From RPQJ01 sp052035645 (lineage in GTDB: Bacteria > Pseudomonadota > Gammaproteobacteria > Steroidobacterales > Steroidobacteraceae): a DNA stretch of 64,000 bases. Each line of letters begins with the position of its first letter. Position 1 is the first letter of the stretch. Under the pieces are notes generated by a model. The model made no database searches and was not told the DNA's origin. It saw only the letters and a list, made by a program, of their open reading frames with translations. The stretch lies in NCBI GenBank assembly GCA_052035645.1, contig JBPOHK010000016.1:6429-70428 (forward strand). The letters run 5' to 3'. Both the position numbers and the translations under genes were made by a program. This document shows positions 16,803-27,921 of the stretch, one piece after another.

Positions 16803-19800
16803 ATGAATCTCCACCCGCTCCTCCGGCAGCACTTCGAGCAGTCCCGGGACGACTCCGGCCAGTTCGACCTGCGCCGGCTGCTCGGACTCATCAGCACCGC
16901 CTACGGCGAGTGGGACGAGGAGCGCAAGGGCGTCGTCCGTTCCATGCGCCTGCTCGCCGACGAGACCAACGCGTTCACGCGCGAGGTCCGCGAGAGTGCG
17001 GAGGCGCAGCTGCAGGTCATCCTCGACCACGTCAAGGACGCGATCCTGACGGTCGACGAAGGCGGCCACATCCAGACGCTCAATGCCACGGGCGAGCGGA
17101 TCTTCGGCTTCCGCGAGGATGAGGTGCGCGGCCGCAGGCTCGAGCTGCTCATCCCGTCGCTGGCGCGCCAGCCGGACATGGTCGCGGCCCTCGACGAGCT
17201 GGCCGAATCGCTCGAGAACACGCAGGTCGACCTCGCACCGCGCGAGACCAAGGGCCGCAACCGGGGCGGCGCGCTGTTCGACGCCGAGATCGGCGTGAGC
17301 AAGGTGCGCCTCGACGACCGCGGCGTCTACGTCGTGTGCCTGCGCGACACGACCGACCGCAAGCTGGCCGAGGCCGCGATCCGCGAGAGCGAGGCGCGCT
17401 ACCGCACGCTGGTCGAGAACGCACCCGAGGCCATCGTCGTCCTCGACGTCGACCTCGGCCGGTTCGTCGAGTGCAACGACAACGCGATCCGCTTCTTCAA
17501 GATGACGCGCGAGGAGCTGCTGGCCACCGGCCCCGAGCGCATCAGCCCGCCGGAGCAGGCCGACGGCACGCCCTCCTTCGGCGTGCAGCGCGGCCACATC
17601 GATCGCGCGCTGGCGGGCGAGGCGCCCAGCTTCGAGTGGCTGCACCGCGACGCGCTGGGCCACGACATCCCCTGTGAAGTGCGCCTGGTCCGGCTGCCCT
17701 CCTCCGGGCGGCGCCTGATCCGCGGCAGCATCACCGACATCACCGAGCGCAAGCGCAGCGAGTTCCTGGCGGCCGGCGAGCGGCGCGTGTTCGAGCGCAT
17801 CACCGGCAACGTCGAGCTGGCCGTGACCCTCGAGACACTGACCGAGACCGCGGAGCGCGTGACGCCGGAAGCGTGGTGCAGCGTCTGCGTGTTCGACGCC
17901 GAGGCGAACGTGCTCTGCCACGCCGCGGGCCGCCGCCTGCCCGCGCCCTTCCTGGCCCGGCTCGGCCGGGTCGAGGTCGGGCCGCGCAACGGCTCCTGCG
18001 CCGCGGCCATCTTCCTGCAGCGCCAGGTCGTGGTGGCCGAGATCGCGCGCGACGCGCTGTGGGAACACCAGCGCCAGCCGGCGCTCGAAGCCGGCCTGCG
18101 CGCCTGCTGGTCGACACCGATCCGGTCCTCGGACGGCCGCATGCTCGGCACGGTGGCGCTGTATTTCCGCCAGCCGCGCAGCCCGCTGCGCCGCGACTTC
18201 GAGCTCATGAGCCGCCTGACCGCGCTCGCGGCGATCGCGATCGAGCGCAAGCGCTCCGAGGAGGCCCTGCGCCGCAGCGAATCGCAGTACCGGGGGCTGT
18301 TCGAGAACGTGGTGGAAGGCGTCTACCGCTCGAGCGTCGACGGCCGCTTCGCGTCCGTGAATCCCGCCCTGGTGGCCATGTTCGGCTACGAGAGCAGCGA
18401 GGAGATGCTCGCCATCCGCCGCACGGTGGACATCTACGCCCAGCCCGAAGACCGCGACCGCATCGTCGAGGCCCTGCACCGCGACGGCATGGTGCGCGAC
18501 GCGGAGTGCCAGATGCGCCGCCGCGACGGCTCGCTGATCACGGTGATCGAGAACGCCCGCGTCGTGCGCGGCAAGGACGGCGGAACCGAGGGCTACGAGG
18601 GCACGATCACCGACATCTCGGTGCGCAAGCGCGCCGAAATCCAGCTCTACGAGGAAAAGGAGAAGGCGCAGGTCACGCTGCAGTCCATCGGCGACGCCGT
18701 GATCACGGCCGACGCCGACGGACGCGTCGAGTACCTGAATCCCGTCGCCGAGGAACTGACCGCCTGGGAGACCCGCGAGGCGGCCGGACGGCCGGTGGCC
18801 GAGGTCTTCCGGGTGGTGAGCGAGACGACCCGCCAGCCCGTCGACAGCCCGATCCTGCGCTGCCTGAAGGAAGGCCGGCTGGTCGAGATGGAGGAACCGT
18901 CGCTGCTGATCAACCGGCGCGGCCAGGAGATCTCCATCCAGGACTCCGCCTCGCCCATCCGCGACCGCGGCGGCCGCCTGATCGGCGTGGTCATGGTGTT
19001 CCACGACGTCAGCCAGGAGCGTCGCCTGCAGCGCGCCCTCGCCTACCAGGCGACCCACGACGCGCTCACCGGCCTGATCAACCGCCGCGAGTTCGAGCAG
19101 CGGCTCACCGACGCCCTGCGCAGCGCGCGCAGCGACGAGAGCGTCAACCACGTGCTGATGTACCTCGACCTGGACCAGTTCAAGGTCGTGAACGACACCT
19201 GCGGCCACCAGGCCGGCGACCGGCTGCTCAAGCAGATCACCAGCGTGCTGCAGACCCGCATCCGCACCCGCGACACGCTCGCGCGGCTCGGCGGCGACGA
19301 GTTCGGCGTGCTGCTCGAGGACTGCACCCTCGAGATGGCCGCGCGGATCGCCGAGAACCTGCGCCAGGCGATCCGCGACTTCCGCTTCGTGTGGCAGGAC
19401 CGCGTCATGAACGTCGGGGTCTCGATCGGCCTGGCCGAGGTCAACTCGCACGCCGAGACGCCGGCCGCGGTCATGAGCGCGGCGGACGTCGCCTGCTATT
19501 CCGCCAAGGACTCCGGCCGCAACCGCGTGCAGACCTACGCCGAGGGCCGCGCGCCGGAGCGGCACCGCGAGATGCAGTGGGTGTCGCGCATCAACCGGGC
19601 CTGCGAGGAGAACCGTCTCGAGCTGCTGTGCCAGCCGATCGTGCCGATCCGCCACGGCGCCCGCGTCGAGCGCCACTTCGAGCTGCTGCTGCGGATGCGC
19701 GACGAGGCGGGCGAACTGGTACGGCCCTCGGAGTTCATCCCGGCGGCCGAGCGCTTCAACCTCATGCCGGCGATCGACCGCTGGGTCGTGCGGCAGGCCT

Positions 19801-20378
19801 GCACGCGTTACGTCCACCGCCGCAGCGACGAGGGCCGCCGCTCGCACTTCACCCTCGCGGTGAACGTCTCGCCGACCACGCTGAACGACGAGCAGTTCCT
19901 GGACTACGTCATTGCGGAGATCACCGCGGCGGACATGAGCCCCGGCGCCCTGTGCTTCGAGCTGACGGAGACGGCGGCCATGACGGGCCTCGCGGCGGCC
20001 ACGCGCTTCATCAACGAACTGCGCGCCCGCGGCTGCCGCTTCTCGCTGGACGACTTCGGCAGCGGCCTGTCCTCGTTCATGTTCCTGAAGAACCTGCCGG
20101 TCGACTTCCTGAAGATCGACGGCCAGTTCGTCCACAACGTGATCGCGGACCCGATCGACCGCAGCATGGTCGAGGCCATCGCCCGCATCGGCAACGCGAT
20201 GGGCATCGCGACCATCGCCGAGCGGGCCGACTCGCCGGAAGTCCTGCAGTGCCTCGCCGAGATCGGCGTGCCGTATGCGCAGGGCAACTACATCAGCGCG
20301 CCGCAGCCGATCGAGCTGCTCGGCCCGCTGATCGACGTGGCCTCGATGCCGCCGATGACGGCAGACCGCGTCGCCTGA
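16803..20378 (+). CDS. Multi-PAS/GAF sensor diguanylate cyclase/phosphodiesterase (GGDEF-EAL)
   Basis: A 1191-residue cytoplasmic protein with no membrane helix. In order: a short N-terminal region; PAS (about 60-185); PAS (about 195-320); GAF (about 325-480); PAS (about 485-610); PAS (about 615-740); GGDEF (about 745-920) with RLGGDEFGVLL; and EAL (about 930-1185). The EAL motif reads ELL (HFELLLRM), but the metal and catalytic residues are present: NVSPTTLN, FELTET, DDFGSG, LKID and the AQGNY glutamine. Both domains could work. It should make or degrade cyclic di-GMP in response to small ligands or redox. No RXXD inhibitory site is evident before GGDEF. Confidence 0.9.
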   Translation: MNLHPLLRQHFEQSRDDSGQFDLRRLLGLISTAYGEWDEERKGVVRSMRLLADETNAFTREVRESAEAQLQVILDHVKDAILTVDEGGHIQTLNATGERIFGFREDEVRGRRLELLIPSLARQPDMVAALDELAESLENTQVDLAPRETKGRNRGGALFDAEIGVSKVRLDDRGVYVVCLRDTTDRKLAEAAIRESEARYRTLVENAPEAIVVLDVDLGRFVECNDNAIRFFKMTREELLATGPERISPPEQADGTPSFGVQRGHIDRALAGEAPSFEWLHRDALGHDIPCEVRLVRLPSSGRRLIRGSITDITERKRSEFLAAGERRVFERITGNVELAVTLETLTETAERVTPEAWCSVCVFDAEANVLCHAAGRRLPAPFLARLGRVEVGPRNGSCAAAIFLQRQVVVAEIARDALWEHQRQPALEAGLRACWSTPIRSSDGRMLGTVALYFRQPRSPLRRDFELMSRLTALAAIAIERKRSEEALRRSESQYRGLFENVVEGVYRSSVDGRFASVNPALVAMFGYESSEEMLAIRRTVDIYAQPEDRDRIVEALHRDGMVRDAECQMRRRDGSLITVIENARVVRGKDGGTEGYEGTITDISVRKRAEIQLYEEKEKAQVTLQSIGDAVITADADGRVEYLNPVAEELTAWETREAAGRPVAEVFRVVSETTRQPVDSPILRCLKEGRLVEMEEPSLLINRRGQEISIQDSASPIRDRGGRLIGVVMVFHDVSQERRLQRALAYQATHDALTGLINRREFEQRLTDALRSARSDESVNHVLMYLDLDQFKVVNDTCGHQAGDRLLKQITSVLQTRIRTRDTLARLGGDEFGVLLEDCTLEMAARIAENLRQAIRDFRFVWQDRVMNVGVSIGLAEVNSHAETPAAVMSAADVACYSAKDSGRNRVQTYAEGRAPERHREMQWVSRINRACEENRLELLCQPIVPIRHGARVERHFELLLRMRDEAGELVRPSEFIPAAERFNLMPAIDRWVVRQACTRYVHRRSDEGRRSHFTLAVNVSPTTLNDEQFLDYVIAEITAADMSPGALCFELTETAAMTGLAAATRFINELRARGCRFSLDDFGSGLSSFMFLKNLPVDFLKIDGQFVHNVIADPIDRSMVEAIARIGNAMGIATIAERADSPEVLQCLAEIGVPYAQGNYISAPQPIELLGPLIDVASMPPMTADRVA

Positions 20379-20402
20379 ACCCGTCCCGCCCGGGCCCCGC
20401 CC

Positions 20403-22244
<1,842 letters not shown>

Positions 22245-22423
22245 GGGGGGGCGCCGGGGGGTCAAAAGGGCGCGGAGTATACCGGATTTGGGCGCCTTCG
22301 CCCGGCGCCCGGCCCGGTCGCGGAGCGGCCTCGTTCCGGCCTGCCCCACGGGCTGGTGCGACCGCCCCGGGGTGCCTGGCCGGCGGGCGGTCCCGCCCGC
22401 CCGGCCATCCGGAGCGGCCCGGC

Positions 22424-23053
22424 CTACTGGCCGGCCTTGGGCTCCGCGGCCGGCATGGGCTCGACCGCCTGGCCGGCGGCGTCCTTCTGGGGTGCGGGCT
22501 TGGCGGCAGCCGGGGCCGTGCCCAGCACCACCGGCACCGAGAACGTGCGCACCTCGGTCTGCACCGCGGTGATCATCCGGGCCAGCACGCTGACGTAGTA
22601 GGTGCCGTCGGCGTCGGCCTGTACCGTCACCTTCTGCGAGTACGGCGTCCCCGCGACGACCTTGTCGAACTTGAAGGCACCCTGCTGCACGATCGACAGG
22701 CCGGGCATGCCCGTCACCTCGATCTCGAGCGTGTCGGCCGGCAGCCGCGGATGGAAGACGAGTTCGATCTCGAAGGGCACGCCGACCTGCGGCTTGGCGG
22801 ACAGGTCGTACTTGAGGTCGACCGGGGCCGAGGTCTTGCCGCTGATCACGGCCGACGCGAGACGTGCGTCGTCCTCCTCGGCGGTGGCGGCCGACGGCTT
22901 GTCGCGCGCCTGCTCCGTGCCGGCGTGCGGCTTGACCCGCACCTTGGCGCCGCCGCCGTCGGCCTTGCCGCCGCAGGCCGCGAGGCCGAGCGCGAGGGCC
23001 AGGGCGACCGCGAGCGTGGCGAGCCGGACGTATCCGTGGGTCGTTGCGTTCAT
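22424..23053 (-). CDS. Hypothetical lipoprotein
   Basis: A 209-residue protein with a type II signal peptide ending LGLAAC (lipid-modified Cys27) and then a glycine-rich linker. The rest looks like a small beta-sandwich: SAPVDLKYDLSAKPQVG, FEIELVFHPRLPADTLEIEV, and YYVSVLARM near the end, followed by an alanine/proline-rich tail (KPAPQKDAAGQ). I do not recognise the family. It lies 22 bases after the PKD-domain lipoprotein gene on the same strand, so they are probably co-transcribed and may act together at the outer membrane. Confidence 0.75.
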   Translation of the reverse strand: MNATTHGYVRLATLAVALALALGLAACGGKADGGGAKVRVKPHAGTEQARDKPSAATAEEDDARLASAVISGKTSAPVDLKYDLSAKPQVGVPFEIELVFHPRLPADTLEIEVTGMPGLSIVQQGAFKFDKVVAGTPYSQKVTVQADADGTYYVSVLARMITAVQTEVRTFSVPVVLGTAPAAAKPAPQKDAAGQAVEPMPAAEPKAGQ

Positions 23054-23075
23054 GCGTTTCTCTGCCGGTCGATGC

Positions 23076-25031
23076 TCAACCCGTGAGGGTGACGTTGTAG
23101 CACGTCCTGCCCCGGGGCGTCCCCGTCGCAGGGTCCTCGATGTGACTGTATTCATAGACCTCGACCACGTAGTCGCCCGGGGCGAGCGTGCGCACGAGGT
23201 CCTCCTGGTTCGCGTTGGACGACTCCGCGACCGCGATCGCGCCGCCGTTGAACAGCACGATGTCCGGGTCGGGCGTGACCTGCCCAGGCGTCGTGTCCGA
23301 GGCGCCGGCATTGAAGACCGCCCGGATCGTGGCGTTGACCGTGCCGGCGAGCGTGAACTTCAGGAAGCGACGGTTCGCGATCTTGTTGTACGTGCCTTCC
23401 GTGCGGTTGCCGCACAGCGTGACTGCCCCGCCGTTCAGCGCGAGGTTGGTGTACAGGGGCAGCGCGTCCGTGTTGCTGCCGCTGTTGGTTTCCGTCGAGC
23501 CGAACGGGTCCATGGTGCCGGCGACCATGCCGCGGCTGCCGACCAGCGTGTTGATCGCGGAGGCGGCGCCCGGATTGGCCGTCCTGAGCGCCACCACCAG
23601 CGGGAAGATGCTGGTGAGCGGCTGGCCCGTGCGCAGCGTCGAGCGGAAGGTGTCGAAGATCGTCGCGTAGGAGAGGTTCACGCCGTCGTTGGCGTCGGCC
23701 GCGCCGTCGTAGAGGTCCCAGAGCAGCGCTGCGAGCGTCGACTCGTTGAACCAGCCCGCCGGGTTCACGGACGTCGTCTCGAGGTTGAAGCCGCTGTCGC
23801 CGCTCTGGCTGGCCCCGAACGAGTCGCGGTACAGGGGGTCGCCGAGCGACATCCCGGAGAACGCGTTCGCATAGCCTTCGCTGAACGCCACGCGCAGGTC
23901 GAGCTTCTCGCCGAAGGAATGCGAGCCGCCGACCGTGTCGTCGCGGCTGGTGTTGTCCTGCAGGTAGTGCTGGAACTCGTGCGTCAGCACGTGCTCGTCG
24001 TATTCGTCGGTGTCCACGCCGTCGTTGCCGAGCACGTAGATGCCGCCGTCCGCGCCGGTGCGGTACAGGGTCGTCTGGATGTTGCCGGTGGCCGGCGTGA
24101 AGTCGTTCGAGGAGCGGTTCTGCGGGCTCCAGAACACGTTGAGCGCAGGCAGCGCGATCGTGGGGTCGCCGCCCTGGGTGACCACGAACTGCACCGCGCT
24201 GTACATCGAGTCGAGGATGGCGAACGGGGCGGCGACGCGGGTGCCCGTGTAGCTCGTCCCCTGGAAGTCGGGCCAGCCCGAGTCGGCGAGCAGGTTCCGG
24301 GTCACGTTCGCCGTGCCGGTGTTGAACGACGCGCTGTCCATGACGTAGAGCGCGTCCGCATTGGTGTTGTTCTTCACCTGCACGTCCCAGGTGGCGCCCG
24401 AGGTCGAGCGCGTCTGCGCCCTGGCCCTCACCTTCACGTCGGTGCTGACCGGCGCGGTGTCGAACGAGTAGTTGCCGTTCGAGTCCGTGGCGGTGGTGAA
24501 GAGCACCGAGGAATTGGAACTGCGCAGCAGCTCGACCACGATGCCGCGCGCCGGCGCAGCCGTCGTGCGGCTGTAGTCGAGGCCGCCGCCGCTGGCATTC
24601 GCGAAGGGCACGCGCTCGTAGGTGATGCGCCCGCTCACCTTGACGCTGGCCGGCGGCGGGCCGGAGGTGACCGTCACCGTCTGCTGCGCCGTCGAGGTGG
24701 CGCCGCGATTGTCCCGGACGGTGAGCGTGATCGTGTAGGAGCCCGCCACCGCGTACTCGTGCGTCGTGGTCACGCCCGAGCCGCTGGAACTGTCGCCGAA
24801 GCTCCACGCGTAGCTCGAGATCGAGCCGTCCGGGTCGCTCGAGGCGGAGGCGTTCACGGTCACCGTCACGGGCGCCTGGCCCGACGCGGGCGAGACCGTG
24901 AACGAAGCCACCGGCGCCTGGTTCGAGCTGCCGCCACCGCCGCCGCCACAGCCGGCGAGGACGAGCGAGGCCGCGAGGACGATCAGGACCGGCAGGCGCG
25001 CGGCGAGAGTACCGGGAATGTGCTCTTTCAC
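23076..25031 (-). CDS. PKD-domain lipoprotein with an HExxH metallopeptidase-like motif
   Basis: A 651-residue surface protein. Its lipobox LVLAGC is followed by a run of glycines. A PKD domain occupies about residues 38-122 (AYAWSFGDSSSGSGVTTTHEY region), and then comes a carboxypeptidase-regulatory-like beta domain (VKVSGRITYERVPF onward). The central catalytic-looking region contains LTHEFQHYLQDN, an HExxH zinc motif, followed about 30 residues later by FSEGYANAFSG, whose glutamate could be the third ligand. A C-terminal beta-sandwich (APGDYVVEVYEYSH) closes it. It resembles secreted gluzincin-like peptidases but no named family is certain. Confidence 0.75.
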   Translation of the reverse strand: MKEHIPGTLAARLPVLIVLAASLVLAGCGGGGGGSSNQAPVASFTVSPASGQAPVTVTVNASASSDPDGSISSYAWSFGDSSSGSGVTTTHEYAVAGSYTITLTVRDNRGATSTAQQTVTVTSGPPPASVKVSGRITYERVPFANASGGGLDYSRTTAAPARGIVVELLRSSNSSVLFTTATDSNGNYSFDTAPVSTDVKVRARAQTRSTSGATWDVQVKNNTNADALYVMDSASFNTGTANVTRNLLADSGWPDFQGTSYTGTRVAAPFAILDSMYSAVQFVVTQGGDPTIALPALNVFWSPQNRSSNDFTPATGNIQTTLYRTGADGGIYVLGNDGVDTDEYDEHVLTHEFQHYLQDNTSRDDTVGGSHSFGEKLDLRVAFSEGYANAFSGMSLGDPLYRDSFGASQSGDSGFNLETTSVNPAGWFNESTLAALLWDLYDGAADANDGVNLSYATIFDTFRSTLRTGQPLTSIFPLVVALRTANPGAASAINTLVGSRGMVAGTMDPFGSTETNSGSNTDALPLYTNLALNGGAVTLCGNRTEGTYNKIANRRFLKFTLAGTVNATIRAVFNAGASDTTPGQVTPDPDIVLFNGGAIAVAESSNANQEDLVRTLAPGDYVVEVYEYSHIEDPATGTPRGRTCYNVTLTG

Positions 25032-25115
25032 GGGAGGTCCACGGTCAGTGAATGGGGGCGCGGCGAGGATAGCATGCGGCTCCGTCCGCGCCGTCTTCGA
25101 CGCCCCTGGCGCGAT

Positions 25116-26120
25116 TCAGTTCCGCTGCAGCGCAGGATCCGCGAGCAGCCGCCGCTCCCAGTCGAACTGGGTGCGCACGATCGTCTCGAGGTCGTCGTGG
25201 CGAGGCTGCCAGCGCAGCGTCGCCCGGATCCTCTCCGCCACGGCCACGAGGCTCGGCGGATCGCCGGCGCGACGCGGCGCTTCCGCCACGGTCAGCGGCT
25301 GGCCGCCGCGCACGCGGCACACCATGTCGAGCACCTCGCGCACGCTGTAGCCGTGCCCGTAGCCGCAGTTGAGCGTGGTCGACTCGCCGCCGCCGCGCAG
25401 GTAGTCGAGCGCGCACAGGTGCGCGCTCGCGAGGTCCTCCACGTGGATGTAGTCGCGCACGCCCGTGCCGTCCGGCGTCGGATAGTCGGTGCCGAACACC
25501 GACACCTGCGGCCGGATGCCCACGGCGTGCTGGCAGGCGACCTTGACCAGCAGCGTGGCGTTCGGCGCGGTGTGGCCGATCCGTCCGCCCGGGTCGCTGC
25601 CGGCCACGTTGAAGTAGCGCAGCGCGACGTAGCGCAGGCGCGAGGCGGCCGCGAGGTCGCGCAGCATCCACTCGCTCATCAGCTTCGACATGCCGTACGG
25701 GTTGATCGGCACCGTGGGCGATCCCTCGGCCGCGAGCCCGCCCTCCGGGATGCCGTAGACGGCCGCCGTCGAGGAAAAGACGAAGTGGCGCACGCCGGCG
25801 CGGTCGCACTGCTCGAGCAGGTTGCGGGTCGCGCAGGTGTTGTTCCCGTAGTACTTGAGCGGGTCCGCGACCGACTCGGGGACGATCGTGTGGGCCGCGA
25901 AGTGCAGGACCGTGTCGATCGAGTGCTCCGCGAGCACGTTCGCCACCAGGTCGCGGTCGGCGGTGTCGCCGACGACCAGGGGCGCGCCGAGCACCGCGCT
26001 GCGGTAGCCGGTCGAGAGGTTGTCGAGCACCACGACCCGCTCGCTGCGCTCACGCAGCTGGCGCAGGACGTGGCTGCCAATGTAGCCGGCACCGCCGGTC
26101 ACCAGGATCGAGGAAGGCAT
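25116..26120 (-). CDS. galE: UDP-glucose 4-epimerase
   Basis: A 334-residue extended SDR. The NAD-binding motif is TGGAGYIGSHV (residues 8-18), the catalytic serine is in SSTAAVYG, and the catalytic pair is YGMSK (YxxxK). HFAAHTIVPESV, ALRYFNVAG and YIHVEDLA are GalE-specific. It interconverts UDP-glucose and UDP-galactose and so feeds galactose into surface polysaccharide. It is separate from the glycan locus 8 kb further on but probably supplies it. The start is the ATG at 26120; the gap before it also serves the divergent gene at 26352. Confidence 0.93.
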   Translation of the reverse strand: MPSSILVTGGAGYIGSHVLRQLRERSERVVVLDNLSTGYRSAVLGAPLVVGDTADRDLVANVLAEHSIDTVLHFAAHTIVPESVADPLKYYGNNTCATRNLLEQCDRAGVRHFVFSSTAAVYGIPEGGLAAEGSPTVPINPYGMSKLMSEWMLRDLAAASRLRYVALRYFNVAGSDPGGRIGHTAPNATLLVKVACQHAVGIRPQVSVFGTDYPTPDGTGVRDYIHVEDLASAHLCALDYLRGGGESTTLNCGYGHGYSVREVLDMVCRVRGGQPLTVAEAPRRAGDPPSLVAVAERIRATLRWQPRHDDLETIVRTQFDWERRLLADPALQRN

Positions 26121-26253
26121 GGGCTAATGCTAGCAACCCGCCTGCCGTTACAAGTGGGAGGCGATTCTCATTGCCCGGCGCGGCCGTGGGAGAGAATTGG
26201 CCGAAACGCGTACGGCCGGCCCTGCACGCCGGCGGGTGGACGGAAGCTCGCAA

Positions 26254-26337
26254 ATGAAAAAGATTCGCACAATCAACGGGTCGCACGGGGCCCGCCGGCC
26301 GGGTGCCGCGCGGCCGAGCCCGGGGACCCGACCGTGA
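26254..26337 (+). CDS. Possible 27-codon leader peptide
   Basis: ATG 26254 follows GGAAG at a spacing of eight bases and opens a frame beginning MKKIRTINGSHGARRPG that ends at TGA 26335-26337, 14 bases before the next gene. The first residues use A/T-rich codons (ATGAAAAAGATTCGC), unlike the surrounding sequence, which suggests a real initiation region. It could be a translated leader or merely chance. No attenuator-like pair of hairpins is obvious. Confidence 0.3.
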   Translation: MKKIRTINGSHGARRPGAARPSPGTRP

Positions 26338-26351
26338 AGGAGGGACCGGCC

Positions 26352-26885
26352 ATGGCCTTCGGCAAGCCCTATCGCCTGCCCACGACGCTGCGCGAGCAGT
26401 TGAGCGCCCCGGCGAAGGCGTCGTCGACGAGCGTGAGCGTGCGCACGGTGCGGCGCCTGATGGGCTTCGACGCCCTCAACACCGACGGCTGGGGCGACCT
26501 CGGCCTGCTCGCCGGGTCGCGCTTCATGAACGGCCGGCGCGGCGTGGCCTTCGAGTGGGAAATTCCCCGGCAGGTCCTCAACATCCTCTATTTCGACGGG
26601 GACGTCGCCAACGTCACGCGCGTCGTGCGGGTCAAGGCGACCGAGCAGACCGGCCGCGTCGAGTTCGGCGACAAGGACGGCGTGCGCCGCGGCATGGGCA
26701 CCATCGAGGTGAATGGCGCCGCATGGTTCTACGAAGACCCGAACGGCCGCGTCGCCTACGCGGTGTCGACCGGGGCCACCTACACCCGGGTGTCGGCCGA
26801 CGTGTTCGAGCGCCAGCGCTTTTCCTGCGACGGGCAGTCGGTGACGCTCGAGGCGCCCGACGCGTACCAGCGCGTCGCGGACTGA
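26352..26885 (+). CDS. Hypothetical protein of unknown family
   Basis: A 177-residue soluble protein with a very good ribosome-binding site (AAGGAGGG, spacing seven). It has no signal peptide or membrane segment. The sequence has recognisable beta-strand alternation (GRRGVAFEWEIP, VLNILYFDGDVANVTRVVRVKA, GTIEVNGAAWFYED), suggesting a small beta-barrel or lipocalin-like fold, but I do not recognise the family. It is the only plus-strand gene between galE and srkA and ends 12 bases from the convergent srkA stop. A short possible leader frame precedes it. Confidence 0.65.
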   Translation: MAFGKPYRLPTTLREQLSAPAKASSTSVSVRTVRRLMGFDALNTDGWGDLGLLAGSRFMNGRRGVAFEWEIPRQVLNILYFDGDVANVTRVVRVKATEQTGRVEFGDKDGVRRGMGTIEVNGAAWFYEDPNGRVAYAVSTGATYTRVSADVFERQRFSCDGQSVTLEAPDAYQRVAD

Positions 26886-26897
26886 GCCTGCCGGCGC

Positions 26898-27881
26898 CTA
26901 AGGGGCGAGCGGCGGCTCGCTCATCGCCGCGAGCTGCTCGCGCAGGTCGAGCACGTGCTGCTCCCAGTAGCGCGGCTCGCCGAACCACGGGAACGCGCGG
27001 GGAAACGCCGGGTCGTCCCAGCGCCGGGCCAGCCAGCCCGCATAGTGCATCTGCCGCAGCGTGCGCAGCGGCTCGATCAGCGCGAGCTCGTGGTACTCGA
27101 AATCGGCGAAATCCGCGTAGCCGTCGAGCACGTCGCGCAGCTGCGCGGCCATTTCCTCCGTCCGGCCCGACAGCAGCATCCACAGGTCCTGCACCGCGGG
27201 GCCGCTCACGCAATCGTCGAGGTCGACGAAGTGCGGACCGGCGTCCGTCCACAGCACGTTGCCGGGGTGGCAGTCGCCGTGCAGCCGCAGCACCCGCAGC
27301 GGTTCGGCCGCCGCGAACCGCTGCTCGATGAGCGCGAGCGCATCCTCGACCACCGTCGTGTAGGCCGCCTCGAGATGCGCGGGGATCCACCCGGCCTCCA
27401 GCAGGTAGCGGGCGGTCCCCGTGCCGAGCGCCTCCCAGTCGAGGCGTGGCCGGTGGCGGAAGGTCCGCGTCCGGCCCACCGCGTGGATGCGGGCGAGGAA
27501 GCGGCCCATCCACTGGCGCTCCTCGCGGGTCGCGAGTTCGGGCCAGCGCCCGCCCTGCCGCGGATAAAGCGCGTAACGGAACACACCGAGCTCGAACAGG
27601 CTGCGACCCTCGCGCACCAGCGGTGCGACCACGGGCACCTCGGCACGCTGCAGCTCGAGGGCGAACTCGTGCTCCTCGAGGATGGCTGGCGTGCTCCAGC
27701 GGCCCGGGCGGTAGAACTTGGCGATCAGCGGGGGCCCTTCCTCCTGGCCCACCTGGTACACGCGGTTCTCGTAGCTGTTGAGCGCGAGGACCCGCCCGTC
27801 GCAGACGTAGCCCAGGCGCTCGACGGCCTGCACGACCAGGTCGGGACCGAGGGCCGAGTACGGGTGCGAGGAGCGATCCAT
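26898..27881 (-). CDS. srkA: Stress response kinase A (YihE/RdoA family)
   Basis: A 327-residue eukaryotic-like Ser/Thr kinase of the APH/choline-kinase fold. LNSYENRVYQV is the ATP-binding glycine-poor loop, IAKFYRPGRW carries the nucleotide-binding lysine, LHGDCHPGNVLW is the catalytic loop with the aspartate, and FVDLDD supplies the metal-binding aspartates. SrkA counteracts the MazEF toxin-linked death pathway in E. coli. The length is that of the family (about 328). Its start is 40 bases from the divergent sensor kinase gene, so the two share a very short regulatory region. Confidence 0.9.
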   Translation of the reverse strand: MDRSSHPYSALGPDLVVQAVERLGYVCDGRVLALNSYENRVYQVGQEEGPPLIAKFYRPGRWSTPAILEEHEFALELQRAEVPVVAPLVREGRSLFELGVFRYALYPRQGGRWPELATREERQWMGRFLARIHAVGRTRTFRHRPRLDWEALGTGTARYLLEAGWIPAHLEAAYTTVVEDALALIEQRFAAAEPLRVLRLHGDCHPGNVLWTDAGPHFVDLDDCVSGPAVQDLWMLLSGRTEEMAAQLRDVLDGYADFADFEYHELALIEPLRTLRQMHYAGWLARRWDDPAFPRAFPWFGEPRYWEQHVLDLREQLAAMSEPPLAP

Positions 27882-27921
27882 GGGGGCAGGATACCGTGCG
27901 CCGGGAGGTTAAGATGCGCGC

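Noticed and set aside
16630..16806. 58-codon frame overlapping the GGDEF/EAL start
   Set aside because: Low-complexity Arg/Ala/Pro composition and a GCAGGG too close to the ATG; kept only as a note for the intergenic region.
16551..20135. Reverse-strand open frame of 1194 codons opposite the GGDEF/EAL gene
   Set aside because: Arginine/alanine/valine-rich with no domain; the plus strand encodes intact PAS, GAF, GGDEF and EAL motifs over the same bases.
19650..20360. EAL domain thought to be inactive because it reads ELL
   Set aside because: The glutamate is retained and the asparagine, second glutamate, two aspartates, lysine and glutamine of the catalytic site are all present, so loss of activity is not supported.
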